Shown here piece by piece: positions 32,882-41,386 of a DNA stretch of 64,000 nucleotides. The stretch is taken from the IMG/VR virus record IMGVR_UViG_3300044797_000094, positions 1-64,000 of that record, one strand, 5' to 3'. How positions within the stretch are numbered: the stretch's first letter is position 1; the number at the start of each line of letters is the position of its first letter. Made by a program: the position numbers and the translations under genes. Below the pieces are notes generated by a model, which was given only the letters and a program-made list of their open reading frames with translations, was not told the DNA's origin and ran no database searches. The stretch comes from a virus.

Positions 32882-33628
32882 GTGGCAACAACGCAGTTAA
32901 TCGCTCATCGCGGTTCACGGATCGTGGAACGATCGGAAGTAGACGCTGTTGAACCGGTCGAAGGGACTGACACATGGGTGCCGACACCTCATGGGTTTGT
33001 TTTGGAAACTGTCGAAACAATTTTGATGAACGCCGGATTCGGCATCGCGAAATCGCGGTATGCTTTGTCGAAAGATGACGCCAGGTTCTTCGGAACGCTT
33101 GATCTGACAAGTCCGATTTCGGAAGGCGTCTCTCTCGCTGTCGGAGTAAGGAACTCGATCGACAAGACGTTTCCGATTGGTCTTGTGGCAGGCTCAAGAG
33201 TCTTCGTATGCGACAATCTGGCCTTTAACAGCGATATCTACGTCAGCAAGAAGCACACACGATTTGGCAAGGAACGATTCGATGAAGGAATATCAAAAGC
33301 GTTGGTCGCATTGAGCCACTTCAAGACATTGGAGTCTCGACGGATCGAACATTATCGCAATTTCGAACTGACCGAGACGCAAGCGGCAGCGACTCTGCTT
33401 CATGGATTCGAGAACGGAATTCTGAGCACGCAACTACTGCCGATCGCACTCGAGGAATGGCGGAATTCGAAGCATGAGGAATTTAGGCCAAGAACCGCAT
33501 GGAGCTTATTTAATAGCCTCACGGAAGCGGCGAAAGCGCGTGCCTTGAATCCGCAGAAGTTCGCGGCCATTACAATGAAAATGTATGGTCTAATCGATTC
33601 CGTGTGCGGCTTCAATGTCGCGGTCTGA
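32882..33628 (+). CDS. DUF932-like protein
   Basis: 248 residues from GTG 32882 with GGAGAG nine bases upstream; a longer frame from 32843 lacks a ribosome site. GLVAGSRVFVCDNLAFNSD matches the conserved core of DUF932, found in phages and plasmids and of unknown biochemical function. It has its own promoter in front and a hairpin terminator behind, making a single-gene transcription unit. A role in DNA metabolism or anti-restriction has been suspected for relatives, not shown. Confidence 0.85.
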   Translation: MATTQLIAHRGSRIVERSEVDAVEPVEGTDTWVPTPHGFVLETVETILMNAGFGIAKSRYALSKDDARFFGTLDLTSPISEGVSLAVGVRNSIDKTFPIGLVAGSRVFVCDNLAFNSDIYVSKKHTRFGKERFDEGISKALVALSHFKTLESRRIEHYRNFELTETQAAATLLHGFENGILSTQLLPIALEEWRNSKHEEFRPRTAWSLFNSLTEAAKARALNPQKFAAITMKMYGLIDSVCGFNVAV

Positions 33629-33642
33629 AGTCAATTCAACGT

Positions 33643-33671
33643 GGCCTCGTGTGATGTGAGGCCGCTCTTTC
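33643..33671 (+). terminator. Hairpin terminator after DUF932 gene
   Basis: GGCCTC (33643-33648) pairs with GAGGCC (33658-33663) around a nine-base loop, followed by a weak T-rich tail (TCTTTCT). It probably separates the DUF932 unit from the repeat-protein gene. Confidence 0.6.
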
Positions 33672-33697
33672 TGGTTGAAAACATTTTGGAGAATTCG

Positions 33698-34474
33698 ATG
33701 ACTATGAGAATTGAAAATGGCTTTGTAATCGACGAACGAAACAATCGAGCAAGCATTCCTCAGTATGAATCGGAAGATGCCGCGAAAGCGGCTCTTGAAA
33801 GCTGCTCTGACTGCTCTGACTGCTCTGACTGCTCTGACTGCTATGGCTGCTCTCGCTGCTCTCGCTGCTCTCGCTGCTATGGCTGCTCTGACTGCTCTGG
33901 CTGCTCTGGCTGCTCTCGCTGCTCTCGCTGCTATGGCTGCTCTGGCTGCTCTGGCTGCTCTGACTGCTCTGACTGCTCTGACTGCTCTGGCTGCTCTGGC
34001 TGCTCTGACTGCTCTGGCTGCTCTGGCTGCTCTCGCTGCTCTCGCTGCTCTCGCTGCTCTCGCTGCTATGGCTGCTCTGACTGCTCTGGCTGCTCTGACT
34101 GCTCTGGCTGCTCTGACTGCTCTGACTGCTCTGACTGCTATGGCTGCTCTGACTGCTCTCGCTGCTCTCCAAAACAAATGTCCGAAGAGGCCCCAGTTAT
34201 CGAAAAAATCCACAAAAAGATTTACGAAGCTGCGTCAGCTCCAGGTGCGTTTTGCATGAACGATTGGCATAAATGCAAAACAACACATTGCCGAGCCGGA
34301 TGGACAGTGGAGCTCGCCGGTGAGGCCGGTAAGAAATTGGAAGAGCGAACATCGACGCTGTTCGCGGCAATGCAAATCTACAAGGCATCTGGATATCTGA
34401 TATCTCCATGTCGATTCTTCGACAGCGACGAGAAGGCAATGGAAGACATGAAACGGCTGGCCGAACAATCCTGA
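33698..34474 (+). CDS. Cys-Ser-X triplet-repeat protein with phage C-terminal domain
   Basis: 258 residues from ATG 33698, GGAGAA eight bases upstream. After 35 ordinary residues come 40 tandem triplets of Cys-Ser-Asp, Cys-Ser-Gly, Cys-Ser-Arg or Cys-Tyr-Gly, so every third residue is Cys. After the repeat a globular part follows with IHKKIYEAASAPGAFCMNDW and THCRAGWTVELAGEAG, a domain I know from phage proteins that carry pentapeptide-like repeats instead. The role is unknown; metal binding, a disulfide-linked rod or a beta-solenoid are possible. Other reading frames through the repeat are also open, a by-product of the repeat. Confidence 0.8.
   Translation: MTMRIENGFVIDERNNRASIPQYESEDAAKAALESCSDCSDCSDCSDCYGCSRCSRCSRCYGCSDCSGCSGCSRCSRCYGCSGCSGCSDCSDCSDCSGCSGCSDCSGCSGCSRCSRCSRCSRCYGCSDCSGCSDCSGCSDCSDCSDCYGCSDCSRCSPKQMSEEAPVIEKIHKKIYEAASAPGAFCMNDWHKCKTTHCRAGWTVELAGEAGKKLEERTSTLFAAMQIYKASGYLISPCRFFDSDEKAMEDMKRLAEQS
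33803..34162 (+). repeat. 40 tandem 9-base units (TGC TCT/TAT NGC-type)
   Basis: Exactly 40 units of nine bases, four types only: TGCTCTGAC, TGCTCTGGC, TGCTCTCGC and TGCTATGGC. TAT always precedes GGC. The final partial unit ends in CCA. The array keeps the reading frame, so unit gain or loss never shifts it. Several runs of identical units imply recent slippage or unequal exchange. Confidence 0.95.
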
Positions 34475-34488
34475 AAGGAAACCGGAAT

Positions 34489-34569
34489 ATGGACGCTCAT
34501 CATTACTTCTGCGGAACACTGGTCGTGTTCACGCTTGGTTATTTGTTGTGGCTGTTTGATTGTGTGTGA
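34489..34569 (+). CDS. 26-residue membrane peptide
   Basis: ATG 34489 follows AAAGGA. The peptide is almost one hydrophobic segment (FCGTLVVFTLGYLLWLF). It overlaps nothing coded in the same frame and ends before the next gene. Very short, so confidence is low. Confidence 0.4.
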   Translation: MDAHHYFCGTLVVFTLGYLLWLFDCV

Positions 34570-34580
34570 CAGGCAAAATA

Positions 34581-34916
34581 ATGATTCATCACAGAAAATG
34601 CTGGGCCTGCGGAAATATCGCGGAGCATACGGACAATGTCGTTCCGGCGGTTCTCTGTAAGAAATGCGGATCTCAAGACACGCGACCGCTCCGGAACTTT
34701 CGCGATGAGAAGCCAGAAGTGTTAAAGAACGACGGCCTGCAAAATCTAGCACTGCTCCTCAATGAGCAAATCCAAAAACTGAGAAGTCTGCAACGAGTGG
34801 ACGTCGGTTGTTGGGGCGACGGAGGAATCGACGTCAATGAACGTGGCAATGGCGAATACGTCCACTACCTGGACCTGGATTCGGTCATTCAGGAAATGGA
34901 AGAGAGGGCGAAGTGA
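34581..34916 (+). CDS. Zinc-ribbon hypothetical protein
   Basis: 111 residues with KCWACGNIAE and LCKKCGSQD, a clear CxxC...CxxC ribbon, then a helical part and an acidic C-terminus. ATG 34581 is preferred over an upstream start. It overlaps the next gene as GTGA. Function unknown. Confidence 0.6.
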   Translation: MIHHRKCWACGNIAEHTDNVVPAVLCKKCGSQDTRPLRNFRDEKPEVLKNDGLQNLALLLNEQIQKLRSLQRVDVGCWGDGGIDVNERGNGEYVHYLDLDSVIQEMEERAK

Positions 34917-35143
34917 GCAGTCCATGCGTCGTCGAATTCCGAGGCCAACAAGCCAAAATCGACTTCCACTGGGTCTTTCCATATCCCTGGCCAAGATGGC
35001 TGGAAGACATCGAAGTTGAATGGAACTTCAGCGAGATCGGAATGGAGAAGTCCGAGTTGAATGTGACGCCCGAGGAAGACTTGGCAATCAAATCGGCATG
35101 TATGGAACATGCGTACGATCAATCTTTAACGAATGCGTGGTGA
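34913..35143 (+). CDS. Hypothetical protein, 76 residues
   Basis: GTG start overlapping the preceding stop. Trp/Phe/Pro-rich middle (HWVFPYPWPRWLEDIEVEW) followed by an acidic helix. No family recognised; the aromatic stretch hints at a protein- or glycan-binding surface. Confidence 0.5.
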   Translation: MSSPCVVEFRGQQAKIDFHWVFPYPWPRWLEDIEVEWNFSEIGMEKSELNVTPEEDLAIKSACMEHAYDQSLTNAW

Positions 35144-35324
35144 ACCTGTGCCACTTTCAAAAGAACAATTGGAAACGCGTCTAGATTGGATCGAAGGCCT
35201 GATCACAAAAGAGCGGGACGAAAAGAATCTGCCATATCTCAACGCGACCTATCAAAAGCTGATGGACAAACTCGTCCAGATCGATCTTGCGGAAGAAGAC
35301 AGACGAAAGGCCATCCCTAAATGA
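35133..35324 (+). CDS. Small helical protein
   Basis: 63 residues, strongly charged and helical (KEQLETRLDWIEGLITKER). It overlaps the previous gene by 11 bases and the next by four. GTG 35148 is an alternative start. No family recognised. Confidence 0.5.
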   Translation: MRGEPVPLSKEQLETRLDWIEGLITKERDEKNLPYLNATYQKLMDKLVQIDLAEEDRRKAIPK

Positions 35325-36004
35325 AGAAAACATTCGCCATATTCTCGAATGTTCGAACGACTCGCTTCATGCAAGCGGCGAACGTTTTCGAGAAGTTCAA
35401 GGTCATCGGCATCCATGCGGTTCTGACGTTCGACGACGGAATAGATCCGGCCGACTCATCACGAAAGCTGTTCGACAAATGCAAAGGCCAGCCATTTCAA
35501 CTGGTCGCGTGCTTCGACTTCGATGAAATCTACTTCCGCGACGAGACAGTCAAGGCCGTCAGCGATGGCGATCGATGGGAAACGCTCGAAGATTTGATTG
35601 AACGGAAGCAGTCGGCGAATCCGCTGAGAATAGAAAAAGAAAGCGTGCCTAAACGCGATGCGAGTGATGATTCACGGGACGGTTGTCGATTATCAACTGT
35701 AAGCACGTTTTCGAAAGGCAATGGCATGAAATTCAGAAAATGGGACGTGACGATTGAACGCGGAAAATACATCGACGGAAACAGGATGTGCTTGACACTC
35801 CTCGACGAGAATACCGGCGAGAAAATCGCGGTGGCAACCGTGAATCTGCCGGATCAACCCCTGAAGGAAAATGAAGTCTTCATCAATGACTACAGCGAAA
35901 ACCACGGAATGCTGGAATTCCTGGAATCCAACGGCATCGTCAAATCGACTGGAGAATTCATCAAGTCTGGATACGTCATGATTCCGAAGTGCGTGCTGCT
36001 ATGA
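35321..36004 (+). CDS. Two-part protein with DUF4313-like C-terminus
   Basis: 227 residues from an ATG that overlaps the previous stop. The first 130 residues are an alpha/beta region without known motifs. The last 92 (from about MKFRKWDVTIERGKY) resemble DUF4313, a small beta-rich domain known from phages and mobile elements. An ATG at the domain boundary could make the C-terminal part alone. A terminator follows 23 bases later. Confidence 0.6.
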   Translation: MKKTFAIFSNVRTTRFMQAANVFEKFKVIGIHAVLTFDDGIDPADSSRKLFDKCKGQPFQLVACFDFDEIYFRDETVKAVSDGDRWETLEDLIERKQSANPLRIEKESVPKRDASDDSRDGCRLSTVSTFSKGNGMKFRKWDVTIERGKYIDGNRMCLTLLDENTGEKIAVATVNLPDQPLKENEVFINDYSENHGMLEFLESNGIVKSTGEFIKSGYVMIPKCVLL

Positions 36005-36026
36005 AATGATCTGCGACATTCAGTCG

Positions 36027-36066
36027 AGCCTTCCTGATTCATGGTTGGGAAGGCTTTTTCTTTTGG
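36027..36066 (+). terminator. Strong Rho-independent terminator
   Basis: AGCCTTCC (36027-36034) pairs perfectly with GGAAGGCT (36048-36055), 13-base loop, then TTTTCTTTT. It marks the end of the accessory block. Confidence 0.9.
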
Positions 36067-36068
36067 CG

Positions 36069-36097
36069 TTGTCGAAAAATTAGAAATCTCGGATAAC
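36069..36097 (+). promoter_or_regulatory. Possible promoter of the capsid module
   Basis: TTGTCG (36069-36074), 17-base spacer, GATAAC (36092-36097), 36 bases before the next gene and directly after a terminator. Two mismatches in each box keep confidence low. Confidence 0.4.
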
Positions 36098-36132
36098 CTC
36101 TCTCGCAATGACTTTCAATGCGAGGAGCGTAA

Positions 36133-36366
36133 ATGTTGATCAAGAAAAAAGGGATGGAAGGCCAAAGGGCGAAACGTTCCTACGTGCCGTGGTACCTTCT
36201 CGAAGTCCCCGCTCCACGCTGTCCAATTCATGGCTGCATCTGCCAAGTCGATCACACTGAAAACCGATCTGACGGCAGCGTGATTCAGTACCGCTATTGC
36301 GTCCATGAGGATTGCCCGACCTCGATGAAGACGGTGATCCCCGCTCCGACGTCTGTGATCAAATAG
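36133..36366 (+). CDS. Small Cys/His-rich protein
   Basis: 77 residues, GAGGAG upstream. APRCPIHGCICQ and YCVHEDCP give six Cys/His positions that could bind zinc. It precedes the prohead protease and may be a small assembly or regulatory protein. No family recognised. Confidence 0.5.
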   Translation: MLIKKKGMEGQRAKRSYVPWYLLEVPAPRCPIHGCICQVDHTENRSDGSVIQYRYCVHEDCPTSMKTVIPAPTSVIK

Positions 36367-36458
36367 CGATCGACTCTATTGTCACAATTCCAATCAATTG
36401 GAAAACTCCCTCCCATTGCCGTATCGGCATTTTATCTCAATCCGTCTAATCAGACCGC

Positions 36459-37895
36459 ATGAGTGCGGGCCAATCTTTACCGAGACGTAGAACGGCAGGT
36501 TGGCTGTACTCCATCAAGGCGGAAGGCATCTCGCCGAATTCCTTGATGCTCGACCATGTGGATTCAGTTCCGCCTTACGTCGATCAACAGAAAATGAGCG
36601 TTCGGGCCAGAATCTCGAACGCGGCGATTGATCGAGTCGGCGACGTGCTGGTTCCACGTGGATGCCAGGTCGAAAATTACAGACTCAATCCTGTCGTACT
36701 GTGGAACCACGGACTCGATCCATCGCTCACCAAACCGCTCGGAATGTCTGAAGACGAAGATGGCAATCTTTCTATTGAGATTACTGACGACGACGTATTT
36801 GCAACGTGCTTTTTTAGCCAAAAAGACGCCGATGCCGCTCAGTTTTTCTCTCTCATCGCAGAAAAAATCATCAGGGCCACAAGCGTTCGGGAAACGCCCG
36901 TGGAAGGGTTTTCGAAAGACGTTTGGCGGAATGGTCAACGCGTTAAGCAGGTTGGTCGGTGGGATCTCGAAGAGTGGTCGTTTTGTTCTGTTGGGGTCAA
37001 TCCAGAGGCTATCGCGAAATGCCTTTCTCGTAATCGACTTGACGGAAGGCGAATCTCGGAACCGATTTACAAATCTCTTTCAGCGGTCGCTCCCAAGCCA
37101 CAAAAACCCGGCATCGGCTTTGATTTGAAGGAAACGCCAATGGTCGAAAAACTTCGCATGCCGAACGACATGGACGACGACGGGGAAGAGAAGGATGTCA
37201 CAAAAATGAACGGCCCAACCGACGACAACGACAAAAAAGACCCCGGAGAAGTTCCCGCCGACCAAGCACGTGGAACCGACGTGGAAGACGATTCGGACGA
37301 TGACGAGGACACGACGCAAATCGCTCCTGAGCCCGAGCCCGGCGGAGACCCGAGCAAGCAACCGTATGGCTCGCAAGTCATCAAATGCCTCCACGGTGCC
37401 CTCAAGTCCGCCTGCAAGGCGACGAATGAATGCCTCGGACCGCAATTGGAACACCAAGGCGTCAAAGACGACGTCGGAGCGGTCAATGATGTAATGAAGG
37501 GCCAGATGAAAGCGTTGGAAGGTTCCCACCTGAAGCACTATCCAGCAATGAAATGCGACCTGAAGTCCGACGACATGGATGGCGACGATGACGAAGAATC
37601 CGGCGAAGACTCGACCGGCGATTCCGACATGAAGGCGTTTCTGGCCGGAGCGACAGGACGTCAACATCAGATCTTCGGTGTGGCTCATCGCCTGAAAGAA
37701 CTGTCGAAGTCAAAATCATTGACAGTCGCCGAACGCCGAATGCTCAAGTCCGACATCGAACATCTTGATTGGTTGATGGACCAAGCCAAATCCCAGGCCA
37801 AGGCAATCGCCAAAGCGGCGAGAAAGAAGCCGAGCACGAACGAGGCTCAACGCCTCAAAGCCCTCGAAGACCGATTGAACAAAGCCCTGTCCTGA
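36459..37895 (+). CDS. HK97-type prohead protease fused to acidic scaffold
   Basis: 478 residues. The N-terminal 190 are a U35 prohead protease: VVLWNHGLDPS with the catalytic His84, and DLEEWSFCSVGVNPEA with the likely Ser174 (Ser177 nearby). The long C-terminal part, about 250 residues, is acidic with Asp/Glu runs and ends in a helical coiled-coil segment, as in scaffolding domains joined to the protease. It cleaves the capsid N-terminal delta domain and itself. Position directly before the capsid gene is standard. Confidence 0.9.
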   Translation: MSAGQSLPRRRTAGWLYSIKAEGISPNSLMLDHVDSVPPYVDQQKMSVRARISNAAIDRVGDVLVPRGCQVENYRLNPVVLWNHGLDPSLTKPLGMSEDEDGNLSIEITDDDVFATCFFSQKDADAAQFFSLIAEKIIRATSVRETPVEGFSKDVWRNGQRVKQVGRWDLEEWSFCSVGVNPEAIAKCLSRNRLDGRRISEPIYKSLSAVAPKPQKPGIGFDLKETPMVEKLRMPNDMDDDGEEKDVTKMNGPTDDNDKKDPGEVPADQARGTDVEDDSDDDEDTTQIAPEPEPGGDPSKQPYGSQVIKCLHGALKSACKATNECLGPQLEHQGVKDDVGAVNDVMKGQMKALEGSHLKHYPAMKCDLKSDDMDGDDDEESGEDSTGDSDMKAFLAGATGRQHQIFGVAHRLKELSKSKSLTVAERRMLKSDIEHLDWLMDQAKSQAKAIAKAARKKPSTNEAQRLKALEDRLNKALS

Positions 37896-37952
37896 CCCGT
37901 GGCCGATTGAAGGCCCAGGTTTCACGACCACGATCAAAAGGAATGAATCAAC

Positions 37953-39338
37953 ATGGCTGATCTCGCAACCCTCGAAACTCGCGTCGAAGACCTCGTCAAG
38001 AAGAACGAGGCATTGGCGTCGGAAAATAAGTCCTTTAAGTCGCAAATCGATAAGCTTGCGGAAACTCCAAATCATGCCGGAATCCATGCGGCCCCCGGCG
38101 TCACATCGTCCTTCGACGACAACGACGTCGAATCCGCCACGCTCGTCTACGATTTCACGTCGTCGTATCGCGGGAATATGGCGACCCAGACCGGCGGACA
38201 AACTCGATCAGACCGGCATACGGCGATGAAGTCGATCTGGAAAACTCTGAAATCCAGTGGATATCAGCGATGCGGCGCGACGGGATCAGGCTTCAAGAGC
38301 TTTAAGGATTTCGTGCTCCAGGGACTCGAAGACAACGGGCGCACTCAGGGCTTCCGCGACAACTACAAAAAGCACATGGATCCTGTCTTCAAGACAATTC
38401 AGGGGATGTCCGAATCCATCGGCACTGACGGTGGATTTGGCGTGATTCCTGAATTCAACCTGAAGATCCATGAGCACGTCTACGCAAATAATCTTTTCGC
38501 CCGCACTGACGGCTATACCGTTTCCGGCAACAACATGACGTTTCTGGCGAATGCTGAAACGAGCCGAAAAACGGGCTTCCGGGCTGGCGGCCTGCAAGCC
38601 TATTGGACGGGTGAAGGTTCTTCGATCACCCCGAGCAAGCCGACGATCCGCGAAATCCAGATGAAGCTGCAAAAGCTGGCCGTCGTGGTCTATCTGACGG
38701 ATGAGCTTCTCAAGGACAATGCGATTGCCCTGGAGCAATACGTCACCCGCAAGGTGTCGGACGAATTCGCGTGGATGATGGGCAACAGCCTGTTCAACGG
38801 AACCGGCGCTGGTCAGCCGCTCGGAATCATCAACTGCCCGAGTCTCCTGGTCATCGCGGCGGTCGGAGGCCAATCAACGCTCACGATCGTCAGCGGCAAC
38901 ATCATCACGATGCAAAACCGCCTGTTCGCTCCCTATATGGAAAATGCAAGCTGGTTCGTGAATCAAGACACGATTCAACAGTTGATGCAACTCACGTTGG
39001 CTACTGGAACGTATTCCGGTCAATTGGTCTACATGCCGCCGACAGGGTTGGCGGGATTGCCTTACGGAACGCTGGGTGGTCGGCCTGTCGAGCCGATCGA
39101 ATTCGCGGCGAGCCTCACGACTCAGGGCGATATCACATTGGCTGATTTGGGTCAAATCATCTCGATCACGAAAGGTGGAATTCAGCAGGCGGTTTCCATG
39201 CATGTGGAATTCCTGACCGATCAGATGGCGCTGAGATTCACGATGCGACTCAATGCTCAACCGTGGGAGAACAGCCCGATCACTCCGGCAAACGGCACGA
39301 ACACTCAGTCCAGCTTCATTCAATTGGCTTCGCGATAA
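37953..39338 (+). CDS. Major capsid protein, HK97 fold
   Basis: 461 residues, AAAGGA before the ATG. Residues 3-37 are a coiled coil (ATLETRVEDLVKKNEALA), the delta-domain usually removed by the protease. The body has the HK97 pattern with GTDGGFGVIPEF near the P-domain start, GAGQPLGIINCP and LADLGQIISITKG in the A-domain. It forms the icosahedral head. No frameshift or split is seen. Confidence 0.95.
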   Translation: MADLATLETRVEDLVKKNEALASENKSFKSQIDKLAETPNHAGIHAAPGVTSSFDDNDVESATLVYDFTSSYRGNMATQTGGQTRSDRHTAMKSIWKTLKSSGYQRCGATGSGFKSFKDFVLQGLEDNGRTQGFRDNYKKHMDPVFKTIQGMSESIGTDGGFGVIPEFNLKIHEHVYANNLFARTDGYTVSGNNMTFLANAETSRKTGFRAGGLQAYWTGEGSSITPSKPTIREIQMKLQKLAVVVYLTDELLKDNAIALEQYVTRKVSDEFAWMMGNSLFNGTGAGQPLGIINCPSLLVIAAVGGQSTLTIVSGNIITMQNRLFAPYMENASWFVNQDTIQQLMQLTLATGTYSGQLVYMPPTGLAGLPYGTLGGRPVEPIEFAASLTTQGDITLADLGQIISITKGGIQQAVSMHVEFLTDQMALRFTMRLNAQPWENSPITPANGTNTQSSFIQLASR

Positions 39339-39403
39339 TCCTCGCGGTTTCGATGGTTTTTGACTCGGATCACAAAACGCGGCGAGTCCGCAAAGGATGA
39401 AAC

Positions 39404-39922
39404 ATGTCCGATTTCAATCATGAGTTCAGCGAAATCGCGGATATCATTCCGGCGTTTGTCCCTGTCAATCTGTCGACGGGCAGCAATGCCGGACAATGGG
39501 TCAACATGAGCAAGATCCAGCGCCTTGTCATCGTGTTTTTTAAGGGGGCTGGCATCACCGGCGACGATCCGCAGATTCAGGTCTCACAAGCGACGAACAA
39601 CGCTGGAGCGAACGCCAAGGCACTGAACTTCAATCGAATCCGCACAAAACAGGGCGGAATAAGTTCGAATTCCCAGTACACGTTGACGACATGGACGCAG
39701 GGCTCAAGCAGTTCGACCCAAACCGGAGCGGCGGGAGCGCCTGATTTGGCGGTCATTGAGGTCCAAGCGTCCGACCTTGACGGCAACAACACGACGGTCG
39801 GACCGTACAACCACGTCCTCATGACCGTGGGCCAGACGAATTCGACTCAGTACGGTTGCGGCTTCTACATCGCCTATGGATACCGATATCCGCAATCAAT
39901 CCTGCCGTCGAATATCAGCTAA
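39404..39922 (+). CDS. Probable head decoration or minor structural protein
   Basis: 172 residues directly after the capsid gene with AAGGA upstream. Beta-rich, Ser/Thr/Asn/Gln-rich, and without helices; the end FYIAYGYRYPQS is aromatic. This composition and location fit a capsid decoration protein. No family is recognised for certain. Confidence 0.6.
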   Translation: MSDFNHEFSEIADIIPAFVPVNLSTGSNAGQWVNMSKIQRLVIVFFKGAGITGDDPQIQVSQATNNAGANAKALNFNRIRTKQGGISSNSQYTLTTWTQGSSSSTQTGAAGAPDLAVIEVQASDLDGNNTTVGPYNHVLMTVGQTNSTQYGCGFYIAYGYRYPQSILPSNIS

Positions 39923-39978
39923 TCGAATCGGGGCGGCAATGTGCTCGCCCAATCGTTGTTCTTGCGTGAGTTGAAATC

Positions 39979-40494
39979 ATGGCCGAAGACAAAAACAATT
40001 CCGAACGAGTCCGACTGGCCCGTGAAACCTACATCGCGATGCTCGCCCACGGTGGCGGCCACGCGAATCCGACCGATCTGGCGACGCGGTGCTTCCATTA
40101 TGCCGATGCGTTCATGGAAGTCGAACTTCGGGACGCCTGCGGCGAACTTTCCGGACCGGAAGATTTGAATCCGCTCGACGATGCGTTTGCCCCGAACGTC
40201 CCGAACGCCTTGAAGCATCCCGTGAACATGATCTCGAAAGCGGCAATGAGAGCGGGAGAGACCCCTGAGACCGTGGTCAATCGGGTCGCGAAGCATTGGG
40301 AAAACGTCAAGAATCTTCGCCGAGAACAGTTTAGCGACATGCCGCGTGATGCCGTGGTCTATGCCGAATTGGACTGGCGGCTTGAGCAACTGACGCAGGC
40401 CCAATCGATCTGGCCGGCATTCCTGGCGAAAGCCGAGAAGCTCCAACAGAAGGCGAAGGACCGCAAAGGCGTGGCGAAAACCCTGGCCAAATGA
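39979..40494 (+). CDS. Hypothetical head-module protein
   Basis: 171 residues, helical, with conserved-looking segments HGGGHANPTDLATRCFHYAD and VNRVAKHWENVKNL. It sits between the capsid and the connector genes, so a role in head completion or maturation is likely, but no family is recognised. Confidence 0.55.
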   Translation: MAEDKNNSERVRLARETYIAMLAHGGGHANPTDLATRCFHYADAFMEVELRDACGELSGPEDLNPLDDAFAPNVPNALKHPVNMISKAAMRAGETPETVVNRVAKHWENVKNLRREQFSDMPRDAVVYAELDWRLEQLTQAQSIWPAFLAKAEKLQQKAKDRKGVAKTLAK

Positions 40495-40501
40495 GGATTG
40501 A

Positions 40502-40720
40502 ATGACCCCCGGACAAATCTCCTACGAAGCCTGGTGCGCCGTTCATGACGTGAATGAGCCATATCCGCATCCATCATGGGATAAAGTCCCCGCGAAAGCA
40601 CGGGCGGCATGGGAAGCGGTGGCGTTGGCAAATCAGTCGACGTCCGATGCATCCGTCGTCGCGCAAGTCGACGCGACCGTTGAAAAGGCTGTCGACGCGG
40701 CATTGAAGGCGAAGAAATAA
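40502..40720 (+). CDS. Small helical head-module protein
   Basis: 72 residues, starting TPGQISYEAW, a start also seen (SPGQINYEAV) in the gene at 63.5 kb. The rest contains WDKVPAKARAAWEAVA and an Ala-rich helix. Such small proteins with the pattern W-x(2)-L/V-x(4)-R-x2-WE occur in many phages; role unknown. Confidence 0.55.
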   Translation: MTPGQISYEAWCAVHDVNEPYPHPSWDKVPAKARAAWEAVALANQSTSDASVVAQVDATVEKAVDAALKAKK

Positions 40721-40732
40721 TGAGGCGATGCC

Positions 40733-41386
40733 GTGGCACTGACGAATCGCAACTCAGTGAAAAAGCAGGCGAATATCTCGCCTCAAGACACGTCGCTCGA
40801 CCTTCAGATTGACGCCTTCATAGCTGGCGTATCGGGCCGAATCAAACGCCAGTTCAATCGCAACATCGAAACGCAAACGCTGACGGAATACTATTCAGGC
40901 GACAATTCGCCGATCCTGTTTCTGAAGCAGTTTCCGATCATTTCGGTGGCCTCTGTGATCATTGACGATACATTCTGGTTCGGCCAAGGGCCAGGTTCAA
41001 CGCCGCAGGTTCTCGTCCAAGGAACCGATTATACGATCATGGCCGGATACTACGGAATTGGCTCAAGCGGAGCGTTGCGGCGGATCAACGGAATGTGGTA
41101 CGCATGGGATTCGAGACGCTGGGGGCTTGTCTCAAAACAGCCGCCTTTGCCGAACGGCAACATTCAGGTTGTCTATACGGCCGGGCTTTCGCCTGTTCCT
41201 CCGGAAATCGAGATGGCCGTGAATTTGGCGGTCATGAAGATGATTCAAATGAGCCAGACTGGAACCGCGATCGCGAGCAATAATTATCAAGACGCGGCGG
41301 AATCGTATTTCAGCCCCGAGCTTCAATCGCAGGTATTTGGCTCGATCGAGAATTGTTTGGCTCCGTTTACGATGCCGGTGATTTGA
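40733..41386 (+). CDS. Head-tail connector, HK97 gp6-like
   Basis: 217 residues from GTG. The N-terminal helix bundle (LDLQIDAFIAGVSGRIKRQFN) and the segment LFLKQFPIISVASVII match the gp6-like adaptor family that forms a ring on the portal. A tail of 100 residues with VVYTAGLSPVPPEIEMAVNL follows, also usual. Encoded before further connectors, in the canonical order. Confidence 0.8.
   Translation: MALTNRNSVKKQANISPQDTSLDLQIDAFIAGVSGRIKRQFNRNIETQTLTEYYSGDNSPILFLKQFPIISVASVIIDDTFWFGQGPGSTPQVLVQGTDYTIMAGYYGIGSSGALRRINGMWYAWDSRRWGLVSKQPPLPNGNIQVVYTAGLSPVPPEIEMAVNLAVMKMIQMSQTGTAIASNNYQDAAESYFSPELQSQVFGSIENCLAPFTMPVI

Noticed and set aside
27000-33000. CRISPR array near the csf genes
   Set aside because: Read for direct repeats of 20-40 bases with regular spacing; none found. 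The only tandem array nearby is the coding nine-base repeat at 33.8 kb.
33590-34259. Open frames on both strands through the Cys-repeat (Arg-Ala, Ser-Ser-Gln and Ala-Leu-Thr repeat proteins)
   Set aside because: They arise from the same nine-base units and lack independent ribosome sites. The Cys frame joins ordinary protein on both ends and has GGAGAA before its ATG.
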